Notes: generated by a model from the letters alone, not told the origin. Positions 1 to 8,531 are shown, counted from the stretch's first letter. The stretch is DNA of 64,000 nucleotides from an uncultured Lachnospiraceae bacterium (GCA_905209865.1 CAJLUP010000001.1:1-64000); one strand, 5' to 3'. Translations and numbers: made by a program.

Positions 1-15
1 ATCCGGTCTGCGCCT
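1..15 (+). tRNA. 3' end of a tRNA, probably tRNA-Cys (partial)
   Basis: The first 15 bases fit the end of a tRNA: five bases of a T-stem (3-7), seven bases of an acceptor strand (8-14, CTGCGCC) and a discriminator T at 15, with no encoded CCA, directly followed by an intrinsic terminator. A U73 discriminator with a GGCGC-type acceptor is typical of bacterial tRNA-Cys. The body of the tRNA lies outside the window, so the anticodon cannot be read. Confidence 0.45.
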
Positions 16-18
16 CTC

Positions 19-50
19 AACCCGGAAGAGTAATCTTCCGGGTTTTTGTT
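19..50 (+). terminator. intrinsic terminator behind the tRNA
   Basis: A perfect 11-bp stem (19-29 with 34-44) around a GTAA loop is followed by a T-rich tract. It closes the upstream RNA transcript before the nad operon. Confidence 0.85.
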
Positions 51-92
51 ATTATTGGCAGGAATGAATGGATTGAAAATATTACTGAAAAC

Positions 93-112
93 ACAACTGT
101 CTTGTCATTTGT
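93..112 (+). promoter_or_regulatory. candidate NiaR operator
   Basis: A 20-bp imperfect palindrome (ACAACTGTC, TT, GTCATTTGT; 7 of 9 positions symmetric) covers the -35 hexamer of the nadA promoter. The operon's last gene encodes NiaR, a niacin-responsive repressor that in other Firmicutes controls nadABC. Position and symmetry suit a repressor site. Its identity as the NiaR box is inferred. Confidence 0.5.
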
Positions 113-130
113 AAACCCAAGTGTTATAAT
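102..130 (+). promoter_or_regulatory. sigma-A promoter of the nad operon
   Basis: TTGTCA at 102-107, a 17-bp spacer and a perfect TATAAT at 125-130, about 50 bp before the preferred nadA start. Confidence 0.8.
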
Positions 131-185
131 GAGCATCACGACAGAAACAAAGGCGTATGGATTTCATGCGGGAAAGGGTATACAA

Positions 186-1091
186 ATGACGATTAGAGAA
201 GAGATCGAACAGTTGAAAAAGGAAAAGAATGCAGTCATACTGGCACATTATTATGTAAGACCGGAAGTGCAGGAAATTGCGGATTATATAGGAGATTCTT
301 TTTATTTAAGCAAGGTTGCCGTAGGGCTGGAAGAGCAGACGATTGTGTTCTGCGGCGTTTCATTTATGGGAGAAAGCGCGAAAGTACTGAATCCACAGAA
401 GACTGTTCTTATGCCGGATGCAAAGGCGGACTGTGCGATGGCGCACATGGCGGATGAGGAAACGATCAGAGCTATGAGAGAAAAATACGAGGATTTGGCA
501 GTTGTCTGTTATATTAATTCGACGGCGGAATTAAAAAGACTGTCGGATGTGTGCGTGACCTCAGCTAATGCTGTTCGGATCGTAAAGGCTCTGCCTAATA
601 AAAATATTTTCTTTATCCCGGATCGGAATCTGGCACATTTTGTGTCAGAGCAGACACCGGAGAAGAATTTTGTGTACAATGAAGGATATTGTCCGATCCA
701 CGAGAAAGTAAAAATCGAGGAATTAAAACAGGCAAAAGCAGAACATCCGAATGCGGAAGTGCTGACACATCCCGAATGTCCGAAGGATCTTCTTGATCTG
801 TCCGATTATATCGGAAGTACATCGGGGATTATCGATTATGCGGGAGAAAGTGATGCAGAAGAATTTATTATCTGTACAGAGAATGGTGTGAGATACGAAC
901 TTGAAAAGCGATATCCTGATAAGAAGTTTTATTTTACAAAGACAGAGCCTGTCTGTGAGGATATGAAGATGATTACGTTGGAGAAGATCGCGCATGTTCT
1001 GAAAACCGGAGAAAATGAAGTTCAGATGGAGGATGCCCTTCGTTCTGCTTCCAGAAAACCGCTGGAGAAAATGCTTGATCTTGCAAAATAA
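186..1091 (+). CDS. nadA: quinolinate synthase NadA
   Basis: NadA condenses iminoaspartate with dihydroxyacetone phosphate to give quinolinate, the second step of de novo NAD synthesis, using an oxygen-sensitive [4Fe-4S] cluster. With the start at 186 the protein has 301 residues, the size of the short NadA form. The substrate motif HYY lies at residues 21-23, and cysteines 83, 169 (in GYCPIHE) and 257 stand where the three cluster ligands of this family are expected. The frame stays open upstream to a TTG at 102, but that start would overlap the -35 box. The ATG at 186 lies after the promoter and matches the family N-terminus. First gene of nadA-nadB-nadC-niaR. Confidence 0.95.
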   Translation: MTIREEIEQLKKEKNAVILAHYYVRPEVQEIADYIGDSFYLSKVAVGLEEQTIVFCGVSFMGESAKVLNPQKTVLMPDAKADCAMAHMADEETIRAMREKYEDLAVVCYINSTAELKRLSDVCVTSANAVRIVKALPNKNIFFIPDRNLAHFVSEQTPEKNFVYNEGYCPIHEKVKIEELKQAKAEHPNAEVLTHPECPKDLLDLSDYIGSTSGIIDYAGESDAEEFIICTENGVRYELEKRYPDKKFYFTKTEPVCEDMKMITLEKIAHVLKTGENEVQMEDALRSASRKPLEKMLDLAK

Positions 1092-1245
1092 TCAGAAACT
1101 GCCTTAAAAGGTGTTTGATCTTGCAAGACGATGAGGATTGTCAAGAGAGGGAAAGCTGTCTGAAAGAATGGAAGATGAAACAAAAAGAGAGCGGAAGGAA
1201 CAGGAAAACGGAAAATAAGATTCGGGGGAACCAAAGGAAGTTGAT

Positions 1246-2472
1246 ATGGAGAAAATAAAAGAGAAACAGGAGCAGGTTGACGCGGTCATTGTCGGGACAG
1301 GAGTTGCCGGATTGTTTGCCGCTTTACATCTGCCGCGTGATTTTAAGATCATGATGATCACAAAGTCAGATTTAGAAAGCAGCGATTCGTTTTTGGCACA
1401 GGGCGGAATCTGTGTGCTGCGCGACGAAAGCGATTATGACAGCTATTTTGAAGATACAATGCGCGCCGGACATTATGAGAATCGCGAGGAATCAGTTGAT
1501 ATTATGATTCGAAGCTCACAGGAAATTATTCGGGAATTGATCGGGTACGGAGTTGAGTTCGAGCGGAGAGCGGAAGGCGGAAATGAACCGGTCGGCGACA
1601 GCGATATTTCTCGTACATATGAATATACGAGAGAGGGCGCGCATTCCAGTCCGAGAATTTTATTTCATGAAGATATTACCGGGAAAGAGATTACGAGTAA
1701 GCTGTTAGCGCAAGTAAAAGAACTGGAAAATGCAGAGATTTTTGAATATACAACAATGACGGATATTATAGAGGAAGACGGCGTGTGCCGAGGAATCGTC
1801 ATGAAGGATCAAGACGGAACGCAAAGAGAAGTCCGGGCAGGATATACAATTCTTGCGAGCGGCGGAATCGGAGGACTGTACCGCCATTCCACGAATTTTC
1901 CGCATTTGACGGGGGACGCTCTTGAGATTGCGAGAAAGCATGGAATCAAACTGGAGCATACGGACTATGTGCAGATTCATCCTACAACGCTTTATTCGAA
2001 AAAACCGGGGCGCAGATTCCTGATTTCCGAATCAGTGCGCGGAGAGGGCGCGGTTCTTCTTGATAAATCGGGAAATCGTTTTGTCAATGAACTGCTTCCG
2101 AGAGATGTGGTGACGAAAGCAATCCGTGAACAGATGGAAAAGGATGGGACAGACTATGTATGGCTGTCTATGGAAAATATAGGAGAAGAAATGATCTTAA
2201 ATCATTTCCCGAATATATACAGACGATGCAGGGAAGAAGGATACGATGTGACGAAAGAGCCGATTCCGGTCGTTCCTGCCCAGCATTATTTTATGGGCGG
2301 TATTTGGGTGGACAGTGACAGTCAGACATCGATGGAACGATTGTTTGCGGCGGGAGAGACGAGCTGCAACGGCGTTCATGGGGCGAATCGTCTGGCAAGC
2401 AATTCGTTATTGGAAAGCCTTGTGTTTGCAAAAAGGGCGGCGCAGAAGATCGTCAGATTGGAAGTTAAATAA
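1246..2472 (+). CDS. nadB: L-aspartate oxidase NadB, short form
   Basis: NadB oxidises L-aspartate to iminoaspartate with FAD, feeding NadA. The FAD-binding GTGVAGL motif is at about residues 17-23, the AQGGI loop follows near residue 53, an EGAHS..RI segment belongs to the active-site region, and the closing flavin motif GANRLASNSLLE lies near the C-terminus. At 408 residues it is much shorter than the roughly 530-residue Bacillus enzyme: it stops just after the flavin motif and lacks the C-terminal helical domain. The ATG follows an AAAGGAAG ribosome site. Fumarate reductase paralogues are unlikely because it lies between nadA and nadC. Confidence 0.93.
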   Translation: MEKIKEKQEQVDAVIVGTGVAGLFAALHLPRDFKIMMITKSDLESSDSFLAQGGICVLRDESDYDSYFEDTMRAGHYENREESVDIMIRSSQEIIRELIGYGVEFERRAEGGNEPVGDSDISRTYEYTREGAHSSPRILFHEDITGKEITSKLLAQVKELENAEIFEYTTMTDIIEEDGVCRGIVMKDQDGTQREVRAGYTILASGGIGGLYRHSTNFPHLTGDALEIARKHGIKLEHTDYVQIHPTTLYSKKPGRRFLISESVRGEGAVLLDKSGNRFVNELLPRDVVTKAIREQMEKDGTDYVWLSMENIGEEMILNHFPNIYRRCREEGYDVTKEPIPVVPAQHYFMGGIWVDSDSQTSMERLFAAGETSCNGVHGANRLASNSLLESLVFAKRAAQKIVRLEVK

Positions 2473-2622
2473 AACGGACGAAAACATATTGAAAAAAGAG
2501 AAATAATGAAAAGATTGAGGGCGAAAGGGAAGACAGATAAAAAATCGCGGCGAAAAGAAAACAGATAAAAATGCAGGCGAAAAAGGAACAGTGGAATAGA
2601 AAATGGGAAAAGGAGAAAAAAC

Positions 2623-3489
2623 GTGAATAAGATTACGATGAAATTACAGGCAGATCATTTGATCATGGAGGCGCTGAAAGAGGATATCTCAAGCGAGGAC
2701 GTAAGTACAAACGCGGTGATGAAAGAGGCGGTTTCAGGAGAGGTGGATCTGATCTGCAAACAGGATGGAATTATTGCCGGATTGGATGTTTTTTCAAGAG
2801 TATTCGAACTTTTGGATGAAAATACAAAAACAGAGCTTTACTGCAAGGATGGAGATGAGGTAAAATCAGGACAGCTCATGGGAAAAGTAAAGGGAGATAT
2901 CAGAGTGCTTCTTTCCGGTGAGCGTGTAGCGCTTAACTACCTTCAGAGAATGAGCGGTATCGCAACATATACACATTCTGTAACGGAACTTTTAAAGGGA
3001 ACGAAGACAAAACTTTTAGACACAAGGAAAACAACGCCGAATATGCGCATTTTTGAGAAATATGCGGTTACAGCCGGAGGCGGATATAATCATAGATATA
3101 ATCTGTCTGACGGAGTTCTGCTTAAAGATAACCATATCGGAGCGGCAGGCGGAGTGGCTCAGGCGGTGAAGATGGCGAAAGAATATGCGCCGTTTGTGCG
3201 TAAGATCGAGATCGAAGTAGAGAATCTTGATATGGTAAGAGAAGCTGTTGAGGCGGGCGCGGATATTATTATGCTCGATAATATGTCTGCAGACGAGATG
3301 AAAGAAGCGATCAAAGTTATTGACGGCAGGGCGCAGACAGAGTGTTCAGGAAATGTGACGAAAGAAAATATTGCGCGGCTGACAGAACTTGGAGTAGATT
3401 ATATTTCAAGCGGAGCATTGACCCATTCGGCTCCGATACTTGACATTTCAATGAAAAACCTGCATGCTGTTAAGGGGGACGTCAGATGA
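2623..3489 (+). CDS. nadC: nicotinate-nucleotide pyrophosphorylase NadC
   Basis: NadC converts quinolinate and PRPP to nicotinate mononucleotide, carbon dioxide and pyrophosphate, the last step of the operon's pathway. Visible family signatures are RVALNYLQRMSGIAT, the DTRKTTP loop, KYAVTAGGG..HR, LLKDNH and EIEVEN in the barrel. Length (288 residues) is normal. It starts with GTG, eight bases after AAAAGGAG. An in-frame ATG at 2638 is less well spaced. The 150 bp before it are purine-rich and hold no gene. Its stop overlaps the next start as ATGA, so translation with niaR is probably coupled. Confidence 0.95.
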   Translation: MNKITMKLQADHLIMEALKEDISSEDVSTNAVMKEAVSGEVDLICKQDGIIAGLDVFSRVFELLDENTKTELYCKDGDEVKSGQLMGKVKGDIRVLLSGERVALNYLQRMSGIATYTHSVTELLKGTKTKLLDTRKTTPNMRIFEKYAVTAGGGYNHRYNLSDGVLLKDNHIGAAGGVAQAVKMAKEYAPFVRKIEIEVENLDMVREAVEAGADIIMLDNMSADEMKEAIKVIDGRAQTECSGNVTKENIARLTELGVDYISSGALTHSAPILDISMKNLHAVKGDVR

Positions 3490-4001
3490 CAGGCTCTGAC
3501 AGAAGAAAAGGGATCGTAGATCAGATCCGAAGCAGCGCGGCGCCTGTTCCCGGCAAAGTGCTGGCGGCGGCATATGATGTGAGCCGTCAGGTGATCGTAC
3601 AGGATATTGCCCTGATACGGGCGGCGGGACATGATATTATCTCTACGAATCGAGGGTATATCATTAATGAGCCGGCAGCGGTAAGCCGTGTGTTCAAGGT
3701 GAAGCATACGGATGAGCAGGTGGAAGAAGAGCTGACGGAAATCATTGATTTGGGTGGAATTGTTCGGAATGTGATGATCAATCACAGAGTTTACGGTCAT
3801 ATGGAAGCCGAGATCAATATTACATCCCGCAGAAAAGTGACGGAATTTATGGAAGATATCCGAAAGGGAAAATCAAGTCCGCTGAAAAATATTACTTCGG
3901 ATTATCATTATCATAAAGTGGAAGCAGACAGTGAGGAGACGCTGGATCTGATTGAAAATATGTTGAGAGACAAAGGATTTCTCGTGGAGGATCGTGGTTA
4001 A
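3486..4001 (+). CDS. niaR: NiaR-type transcriptional repressor of NAD synthesis
   Basis: A 171-residue protein with an N-terminal winged HTH (about residues 1-60, with VSRQVIVQDIALIRAAGHDI as the recognition part) and a C-terminal 3H domain named for its conserved histidines, seen here as HRVYGH and DYHYHKVEA. NiaR proteins (YrxA in Bacillus) bind DNA in the presence of nicotinic acid and repress NAD synthesis and niacin uptake genes. Overlap by ATGA with nadC makes it part of the operon, so a negative feedback loop acting at the palindrome 93-112 is likely. Confidence 0.88.
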   Translation: MTGSDRRKGIVDQIRSSAAPVPGKVLAAAYDVSRQVIVQDIALIRAAGHDIISTNRGYIINEPAAVSRVFKVKHTDEQVEEELTEIIDLGGIVRNVMINHRVYGHMEAEINITSRRKVTEFMEDIRKGKSSPLKNITSDYHYHKVEADSEETLDLIENMLRDKGFLVEDRG

Positions 4002-4035
4002 ATCATTTAAAGCTAAGATGGACAGAGGTTGAATA

Positions 4036-5259
4036 ATGAATGAGATTTTTACATTGCTGAAAGAAGTTTTAAATAGAGATTTTATCCGTGCGGTACTCAG
4101 TAATCCGAGAGTAAAAGACGCGGTGATAAAGGCGAAGGTGCGTCCCCTTGAGAAAAACGGGCGGCTGATATTTCAGATTGAGACGTTTACGAAGAAACAG
4201 GCGTTTCATGCAAACGAGGATGCCGAACAGGCGGCGCGGTTATTGACGGAATATATGGAAAATTTCCGACAGATGCAGATCGAGACGGTGAAGGCAGAAT
4301 ATACGATCCTTGTAAGTAAGAAAGGAAAAGTGTCCGTCAAGATGAAAAAGCGAAAATGTGAAGCTGCGCAGGCGGATCTGTCTCATGACAGAAAGAAACG
4401 ATACATTTTGGAAGAGGGAATTTTTGTTCCGTTTTTACATGACCTTGGAGTGATGACTGAGGAAGGGAAGATCGTTCGGACAAAAACTGACAAATTTCGA
4501 CAGATTAATCGATTTCTTGAATTTATTGAAGATATTCTTCCTCAGCTTGACAGAGGCAGGGAACTGACGATTCTAGATTTTGGCTGTGGGAAATCTTATC
4601 TCACATTTGCGATGTATTATTACTTAAAGGAACTGAAAGGTTTTGATATTAATGTGATCGGGCTTGATTTGAAAGAAGACGTCATTCATCGGTGCAGCGG
4701 GCTTGCGGAAAAATACGGATATGAAAAACTTCACTTTATGGTCGGAGATATTGCCGATTATGAAGGTGTAAAGGAAGTGGATCTTGTAGTGACACTCCAT
4801 GCATGCGATACGGCGACAGATTATGCTCTTGCCAAGGCGGTTGGCTGGAATGCGAAAGTGATCTTGTCAGTGCCGTGCTGTCAGCATGAGATCAATGGGC
4901 AGTTTGCCGAGGCAGAGAAAGTGCATGGATATGACGGATGTTTAGCTCCGATTATGGATTACGGACTGCTCAGAGAGCGTTTTGCAGCTTTGGTGACAGA
5001 CGGACTTCGCGCGAAATATTTAGAAAGCGAAGGGTATGATACGCAGGTGATCGAATTTATCGATATGGAGCATACGCCGAAAAATATTCTTCTTCGAGCA
5101 GTCAAAACAGAGAAGAAAAACAGAACAGTATGCGGAGAAGGAAAAACAGATACAAGAGCAGAAGCAAAAACAGTGATAGAGAAATGCGAACAGTTTTTGC
5201 AGATCGAGCCGGCTTTGGGGAGACTGCTGGCGGATAAAGGGGAGAATAACAGAGAATGA
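4036..5259 (+). CDS. class I SAM-dependent methyltransferase of unknown target
   Basis: A 407-residue protein with a Rossmann methyltransferase core in the middle: the SAM-binding motif ILDFGCGKSYLTF lies near residues 178-190, followed by an acidic strand (VIGLDLK) and VDLVVTLHACDTATDYAL, a signature of the Methyltransf_32 group that includes GstCD-like proteins. VPCCQHEIN further on is also typical. The N-terminal 150 residues look like a substrate-binding extension. The substrate (RNA or protein) is not known to me. It follows niaR by 34 bp and overlaps the next gene by ATGA, so it probably belongs to a small operon with it. Confidence 0.8.
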   Translation: MNEIFTLLKEVLNRDFIRAVLSNPRVKDAVIKAKVRPLEKNGRLIFQIETFTKKQAFHANEDAEQAARLLTEYMENFRQMQIETVKAEYTILVSKKGKVSVKMKKRKCEAAQADLSHDRKKRYILEEGIFVPFLHDLGVMTEEGKIVRTKTDKFRQINRFLEFIEDILPQLDRGRELTILDFGCGKSYLTFAMYYYLKELKGFDINVIGLDLKEDVIHRCSGLAEKYGYEKLHFMVGDIADYEGVKEVDLVVTLHACDTATDYALAKAVGWNAKVILSVPCCQHEINGQFAEAEKVHGYDGCLAPIMDYGLLRERFAALVTDGLRAKYLESEGYDTQVIEFIDMEHTPKNILLRAVKTEKKNRTVCGEGKTDTRAEAKTVIEKCEQFLQIEPALGRLLADKGENNRE

Positions 5260-7709
5260 AGAAAAAAGTCATGAAAGCAGGGGTGCTGATCGTTGTGTTT
5301 TTTGCGGCGATCCTCATTTCAAGTCTTGTCATCAACTGGGATGTGCCGGATGATGCGGCTGACATGGGCGCCGCGTCATTGCCGAGAGTTTCTTTTTATG
5401 TAGGGGAAACGGAAGTCAATCCTTTGCTTGGTTATGTGAAGAAGATGGATATACCGGCTGTGCGTGATACGATTACTCCTCTTGAGAGTAACGGTTCGCT
5501 GACAGTGAAGACGAAGAAATATGGGAATGAGATCAGTAAGCTGAAATACGAAGTATATTCTCTTGACGGAACGAAGCAGTATACAAAAGGAACTGTGAAG
5601 ATATCGAAAGATACTTCTGAGGCAGAGCTGGATCTGAGCGGGATCTTATCAGAGGAGACGCCGGAAGCGGTTCTGAAAATAATGCTTGATACGAATCTTT
5701 CTCAAAACGGGAAAACAGCCGGTTATTATACCCGCATCGTACGTCCGAAAGAAGTGACGACAGATCAATGTCTTGCATTTGCAAAGGATTTTCATACAAA
5801 GGCGCTTCATCAGGAAGCGACAGAAGAGATTACGTCATATTTAGAGCCGAATGAGCAAAGTGATAATACAACGTATCAAACGGTCAATATCCATTCAGAT
5901 ATTACTCATGTGCAGTGGGGAAATCTGTCTCCGTCTGTGATCGGTGACGTAGAGTGGAATATCAAGGAAAGTAATACGGTATATACATCAATCCTTGCAA
6001 AGTATAAAGTTGCCTGTACGGATGAAGACGGTGTGACAAATATTTATAACGTAAAAGAGTTTTTCAGAGTGAGATTTCTGGTAGATACGATTTATCTGCT
6101 GGATTATAACCGGGATATGGAACAGATATTTGACGGGGAAGAAAGTGATTTTGATGAAAATGGGATCATGCTCGGCATCGTTTCGCCGGATCTTTCCTAT
6201 GAACTGAATAAAGATCAGACTTCTGCTGCGTTTGTGCAGGCGAGGGAGCTATGGCTGTACGAGTCAAAGAAAGGAAAGCTGACGAAAGTATTTGCGATGG
6301 CAGATCAGGAAGGCAGAGATACCCGGGGACAGAACGATCAGCATGCAGTACGTGTGATCAGTCTGGACAATAAAAATAACGTAACCTTTGCTGTCTATGG
6401 ATATATGGCAAGGGGAAGCCATGAAGGGGAAGTAGGCGTTGGTATCTATTATTATGATGCCGCTGAAAATATGATCGAAGAGAAGGCGTTTATCACAAGT
6501 ACGAAATCTTTTGCCATTGCAGAAGAAGAGTTGGGCAAGATGGTGTATTACAATCAAGGCACATCGCTTCTGCACGTTCTTGCGGACGGGACGCTGTATC
6601 GGATCAATCTGAAAGAAGATGAGAAAAAAGTTCTTGCAGAAAATCTGACGGATGATCAGTATGCTGTATCAGATGACGGCCATCTTATGGTGTATCAGAC
6701 TTCGAAAAAAGAAAATAAGTCGGTGAAGCTTCATATTATGAATTTGAAGAGCGGAGACGATTATACGATTAATGCAGAGGAGGGGGAAGCCTTACGGCCT
6801 CTTGGATTTATTAACGGAGACTTCGTGTATGGAAAGGTCAGATCAGCGGATGCAGGGACGACGGTGTCAGGGGAACAGATCAGTCCGATGTACGAAGTGC
6901 AGATTAGAAATGCGCAGAATAAAGAAGCGGCGCAGTATAATTTTACAGAGCAGAATATCTATACGACGGACGTTCTGATCGACGGCAATCTGCTGACGTT
7001 TAACCGTGTCATAAAAGACGGTGAGACTTATAATTCCACAAAGCAGGAATATGTGACGAACAACGCAGAACGCAGGGAGTCAAAAATCTCTCTTGAGACG
7101 TATGTGTCGGAAGATGCAGGTAAACAGATACGTTTTACTTTTGCAGATGAGCTGAAGCAGAAACAGAAGCGAAATGAAAAACCGGAATATCAGATCAGTA
7201 AAAAAACATTGACGATTGAGCCGAAAGGAAAAGAGCTTGAAGAAAAGTATTATGTTTACGGTATGGGAGAATTGGCGGCTGTTTATAATAAAGCCGGATA
7301 TGCGGTGCAAAAGGCGGAGCAAGTATCAGGCGTTGTAATCTCTTCGGAACAAAAATATGTTTGGGAAAAGGGGAACAGAGATCTCGTATATTCGACAGAG
7401 GCGGGATCGTTTCAGTGTGAAGAAGGCGAAAGTTCTCTTAAAGCGTGTGAACGTTACATGGAACAGTATCAGGCTCAACGGCTGGATCTGACAGGTTGTG
7501 CGCTTGATCAGGTTCTTTATGTGATCAACAGAGGCTGTCCGATGATCGCTATTCTTGAATCCGGACATGCGGTGCTTCTGACCGGATACACAACGACAGA
7601 TATCACATATGTAGATCCGAATACGGGAGAGTCACATACGGTCGGTATGGACGAAATGTCAAATATGGCAGAAGCCGGAGGAAACACATTTATCGGATAC
7701 ATTAGATAA
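5256..7709 (+). CDS. large membrane-anchored exported protein with C39-like C-terminus
   Basis: 817 residues. A hydrophobic segment at about residues 7-27 anchors the N-terminus and the rest should lie outside the cell. The middle (about 300-560) has short beta-rich repeats such as LADGTLYRINL and DDGHLMVYQT, suggestive of a beta-propeller. The last 110 residues resemble papain-like C39 peptidases: the histidine motif GHAVLLTGY and the aspartate motif YVDPNTGE are clear. The catalytic cysteine expected in a CGP..L segment is not seen, since the matching stretch reads EEGESSL. It may be an inactive peptidase fold used for binding. Function unknown. It overlaps the methyltransferase stop by ATGA and ends at a terminator. 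Confidence 0.75.
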   Translation: MKKKVMKAGVLIVVFFAAILISSLVINWDVPDDAADMGAASLPRVSFYVGETEVNPLLGYVKKMDIPAVRDTITPLESNGSLTVKTKKYGNEISKLKYEVYSLDGTKQYTKGTVKISKDTSEAELDLSGILSEETPEAVLKIMLDTNLSQNGKTAGYYTRIVRPKEVTTDQCLAFAKDFHTKALHQEATEEITSYLEPNEQSDNTTYQTVNIHSDITHVQWGNLSPSVIGDVEWNIKESNTVYTSILAKYKVACTDEDGVTNIYNVKEFFRVRFLVDTIYLLDYNRDMEQIFDGEESDFDENGIMLGIVSPDLSYELNKDQTSAAFVQARELWLYESKKGKLTKVFAMADQEGRDTRGQNDQHAVRVISLDNKNNVTFAVYGYMARGSHEGEVGVGIYYYDAAENMIEEKAFITSTKSFAIAEEELGKMVYYNQGTSLLHVLADGTLYRINLKEDEKKVLAENLTDDQYAVSDDGHLMVYQTSKKENKSVKLHIMNLKSGDDYTINAEEGEALRPLGFINGDFVYGKVRSADAGTTVSGEQISPMYEVQIRNAQNKEAAQYNFTEQNIYTTDVLIDGNLLTFNRVIKDGETYNSTKQEYVTNNAERRESKISLETYVSEDAGKQIRFTFADELKQKQKRNEKPEYQISKKTLTIEPKGKELEEKYYVYGMGELAAVYNKAGYAVQKAEQVSGVVISSEQKYVWEKGNRDLVYSTEAGSFQCEEGESSLKACERYMEQYQAQRLDLTGCALDQVLYVINRGCPMIAILESGHAVLLTGYTTTDITYVDPNTGESHTVGMDEMSNMAEAGGNTFIGYIR

Positions 7710-7749
7710 AAATAGAAAAACAAAACAGAAAAGAAAGATAAAACAAAAA

Positions 7750-7786
7750 CCGCGGGATACCGAAAAATCGTATCTCGCGGTTTTTT
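7750..7786 (+). terminator. intrinsic terminator
   Basis: An 11-bp stem (7750-7760 with 7770-7780; one G-T pair) and a run of six T close the transcript of the exported protein. The dispersed structured repeat begins immediately after the T run. Confidence 0.85.
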
Positions 7787-7875
7787 GCAGCGGCGATGAG
7801 CCAAAGTCCGGGCTTGCCCGAGAACTTGGCGACTGCTTATAATTCTGAAATGTGCTTTTGGCACTTCCGGTGACT
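7787..7875 (+). repeat. dispersed structured repeat, copy 1
   Basis: About 89 bp shared with 31695-31785, including a 21-bp exact block from GCCAAAGTCC at 7800 to ...GCCCGAGA. Two hairpins can form: GCCAA(A)GT.CGGGC paired with GCCCG...ACTTGGC (7800-7830), and a second around a TTTT loop (7846-7870). Both copies sit directly behind the T run of an intrinsic terminator. Here the element ends at the stop codon of convergent queT. It encodes nothing convincing on either strand. Confidence 0.75.
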
Positions 7876-8378
7876 TATGAAACAGAAGGTTTGAATAAAA
7901 CGCCTTTGTATTTATTTAGTGCAGTGTACAAAATCATTCCGAGAACGCCGCAGGAAATAATTTCTCCGAGTCCGACCGTCAGCATCATAAATGGAATCGG
8001 AAGAGGCACTGCGTAGCCGTATTTTAAAATGAACGGAACGATGAGCGCATTTGCGATGATCGGAGGGATCGGCGCGAGGTATTTGCTCTTATTGCGAAGC
8101 TGCCATGTAAATAAAGCTCCGATCAATGTAGCGATACTTCCGAAAACAATGTCCGGTAAAATCGCTCCGCCTAATATGTTGCTGATAAGACAGCCTAAAA
8201 ATACTCCGGGAATACCCGCAGGCGTAAGTGCGGGGAGAACAGTCAGCGCTTCCGAAAAACGGATCTGCACTTCTCCGAATGCAAAAGATGCACCAAGCAT
8301 AGTCAGTACGACATAGATCGCGGCGATCATTGCCGCTTGTGCCATGAAAAGCACTTTGTTTTGTTGAGTTGTTTTCAT
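7875..8378 (-). CDS. queT: QueT-type queuosine precursor transporter
   Basis: A 167-residue integral membrane protein with about five hydrophobic segments, typical of the QueT family (COG4708), thought to be the substrate-specific S component of an energy-coupling-factor transporter for preQ1 or a related 7-deazaguanine. The segment LGASFAFGEVQIRFSEALTV is characteristic: the family carries a conserved GxxQIRxSEAL motif near the N-terminus. The ATG lies nine bases after AAAGGAG. It is a single gene with its own promoter and a structured leader that could be a preQ1 riboswitch. No ECF energizing genes lie nearby. Confidence 0.88.
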   Translation of the reverse strand: MKTTQQNKVLFMAQAAMIAAIYVVLTMLGASFAFGEVQIRFSEALTVLPALTPAGIPGVFLGCLISNILGGAILPDIVFGSIATLIGALFTWQLRNKSKYLAPIPPIIANALIVPFILKYGYAVPLPIPFMMLTVGLGEIISCGVLGMILYTALNKYKGVLFKPSVS

Positions 8379-8407
8379 TTTTTAGTTCTCCTTTAGTTTT
8401 GTTTTAC

Positions 8408-8491
8408 GAGTGGAAGGTCTCGAACACTCGATTCATTTAACGCCGGAAATCGGCGGCAAGCCTGATAGACCTTGGTTTTTGTAGGCTTTGC
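8408..8491 (-). ncRNA. pseudoknotted leader RNA of queT, candidate preQ1 riboswitch
   Basis: Read on the minus strand, GCAAAGCCT (8491-8483) pairs with AGGCTTGC (8463-8456). Its loop carries AAGGTCT (8473-8467), complementary over seven bases to AGACCTT (8420-8414) downstream. A hairpin CGCCG/CGGCG (8455-8441) sits between, and CGAGTG/CACTCG (8430-8408) frames the distal pseudoknot strand. A hairpin-loop pseudoknot with an inserted hairpin is the architecture of preQ1-II and preQ1-III riboswitches, and queT is their usual target. I could not match a class consensus from memory. Confidence 0.55.
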
Positions 8492-8501
8492 AACGTCTGC
8501 T

Positions 8502-8530
8502 AGTATAACACGGTAGTAGCAGGAAATCAA
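8502..8530 (-). promoter_or_regulatory. sigma-A promoter of queT
   Basis: On the minus strand TTGATT (8530-8525), a 17-bp spacer and TATACT (8507-8502). Transcription would start near 8495, just before the first stem of the leader RNA. Confidence 0.75.
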
Positions 8531-8531
8531 G

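Noticed and set aside
102..185. N-terminal extension of nadA from the TTG at 102
   Set aside because: The start would lie in the -35 box of a strong promoter, and the extra 28 residues do not belong to the family.
1075..1126. 12-bp direct repeat TTGATCTTGCAA at the end of nadA and again 40 bp later
   Set aside because: Probably a small local duplication of the gene's end. No symmetry, no regulatory place, and a single pair is not meaningful.
2473..2622. Purine-rich repeats (GGCGAAA..GACAGATAAAA) between nadB and nadC
   Set aside because: Loose, imperfect and without a stem-loop or open frame; looks like ordinary low-complexity spacer.
7517..7864. Minus-strand frame sharing the peptide LGQARTLA with a minus-strand frame near 31510-31818
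   Set aside because: The shared peptide comes from the structured DNA repeat read in translation. The rest of the frames lies antisense to real genes or terminators.
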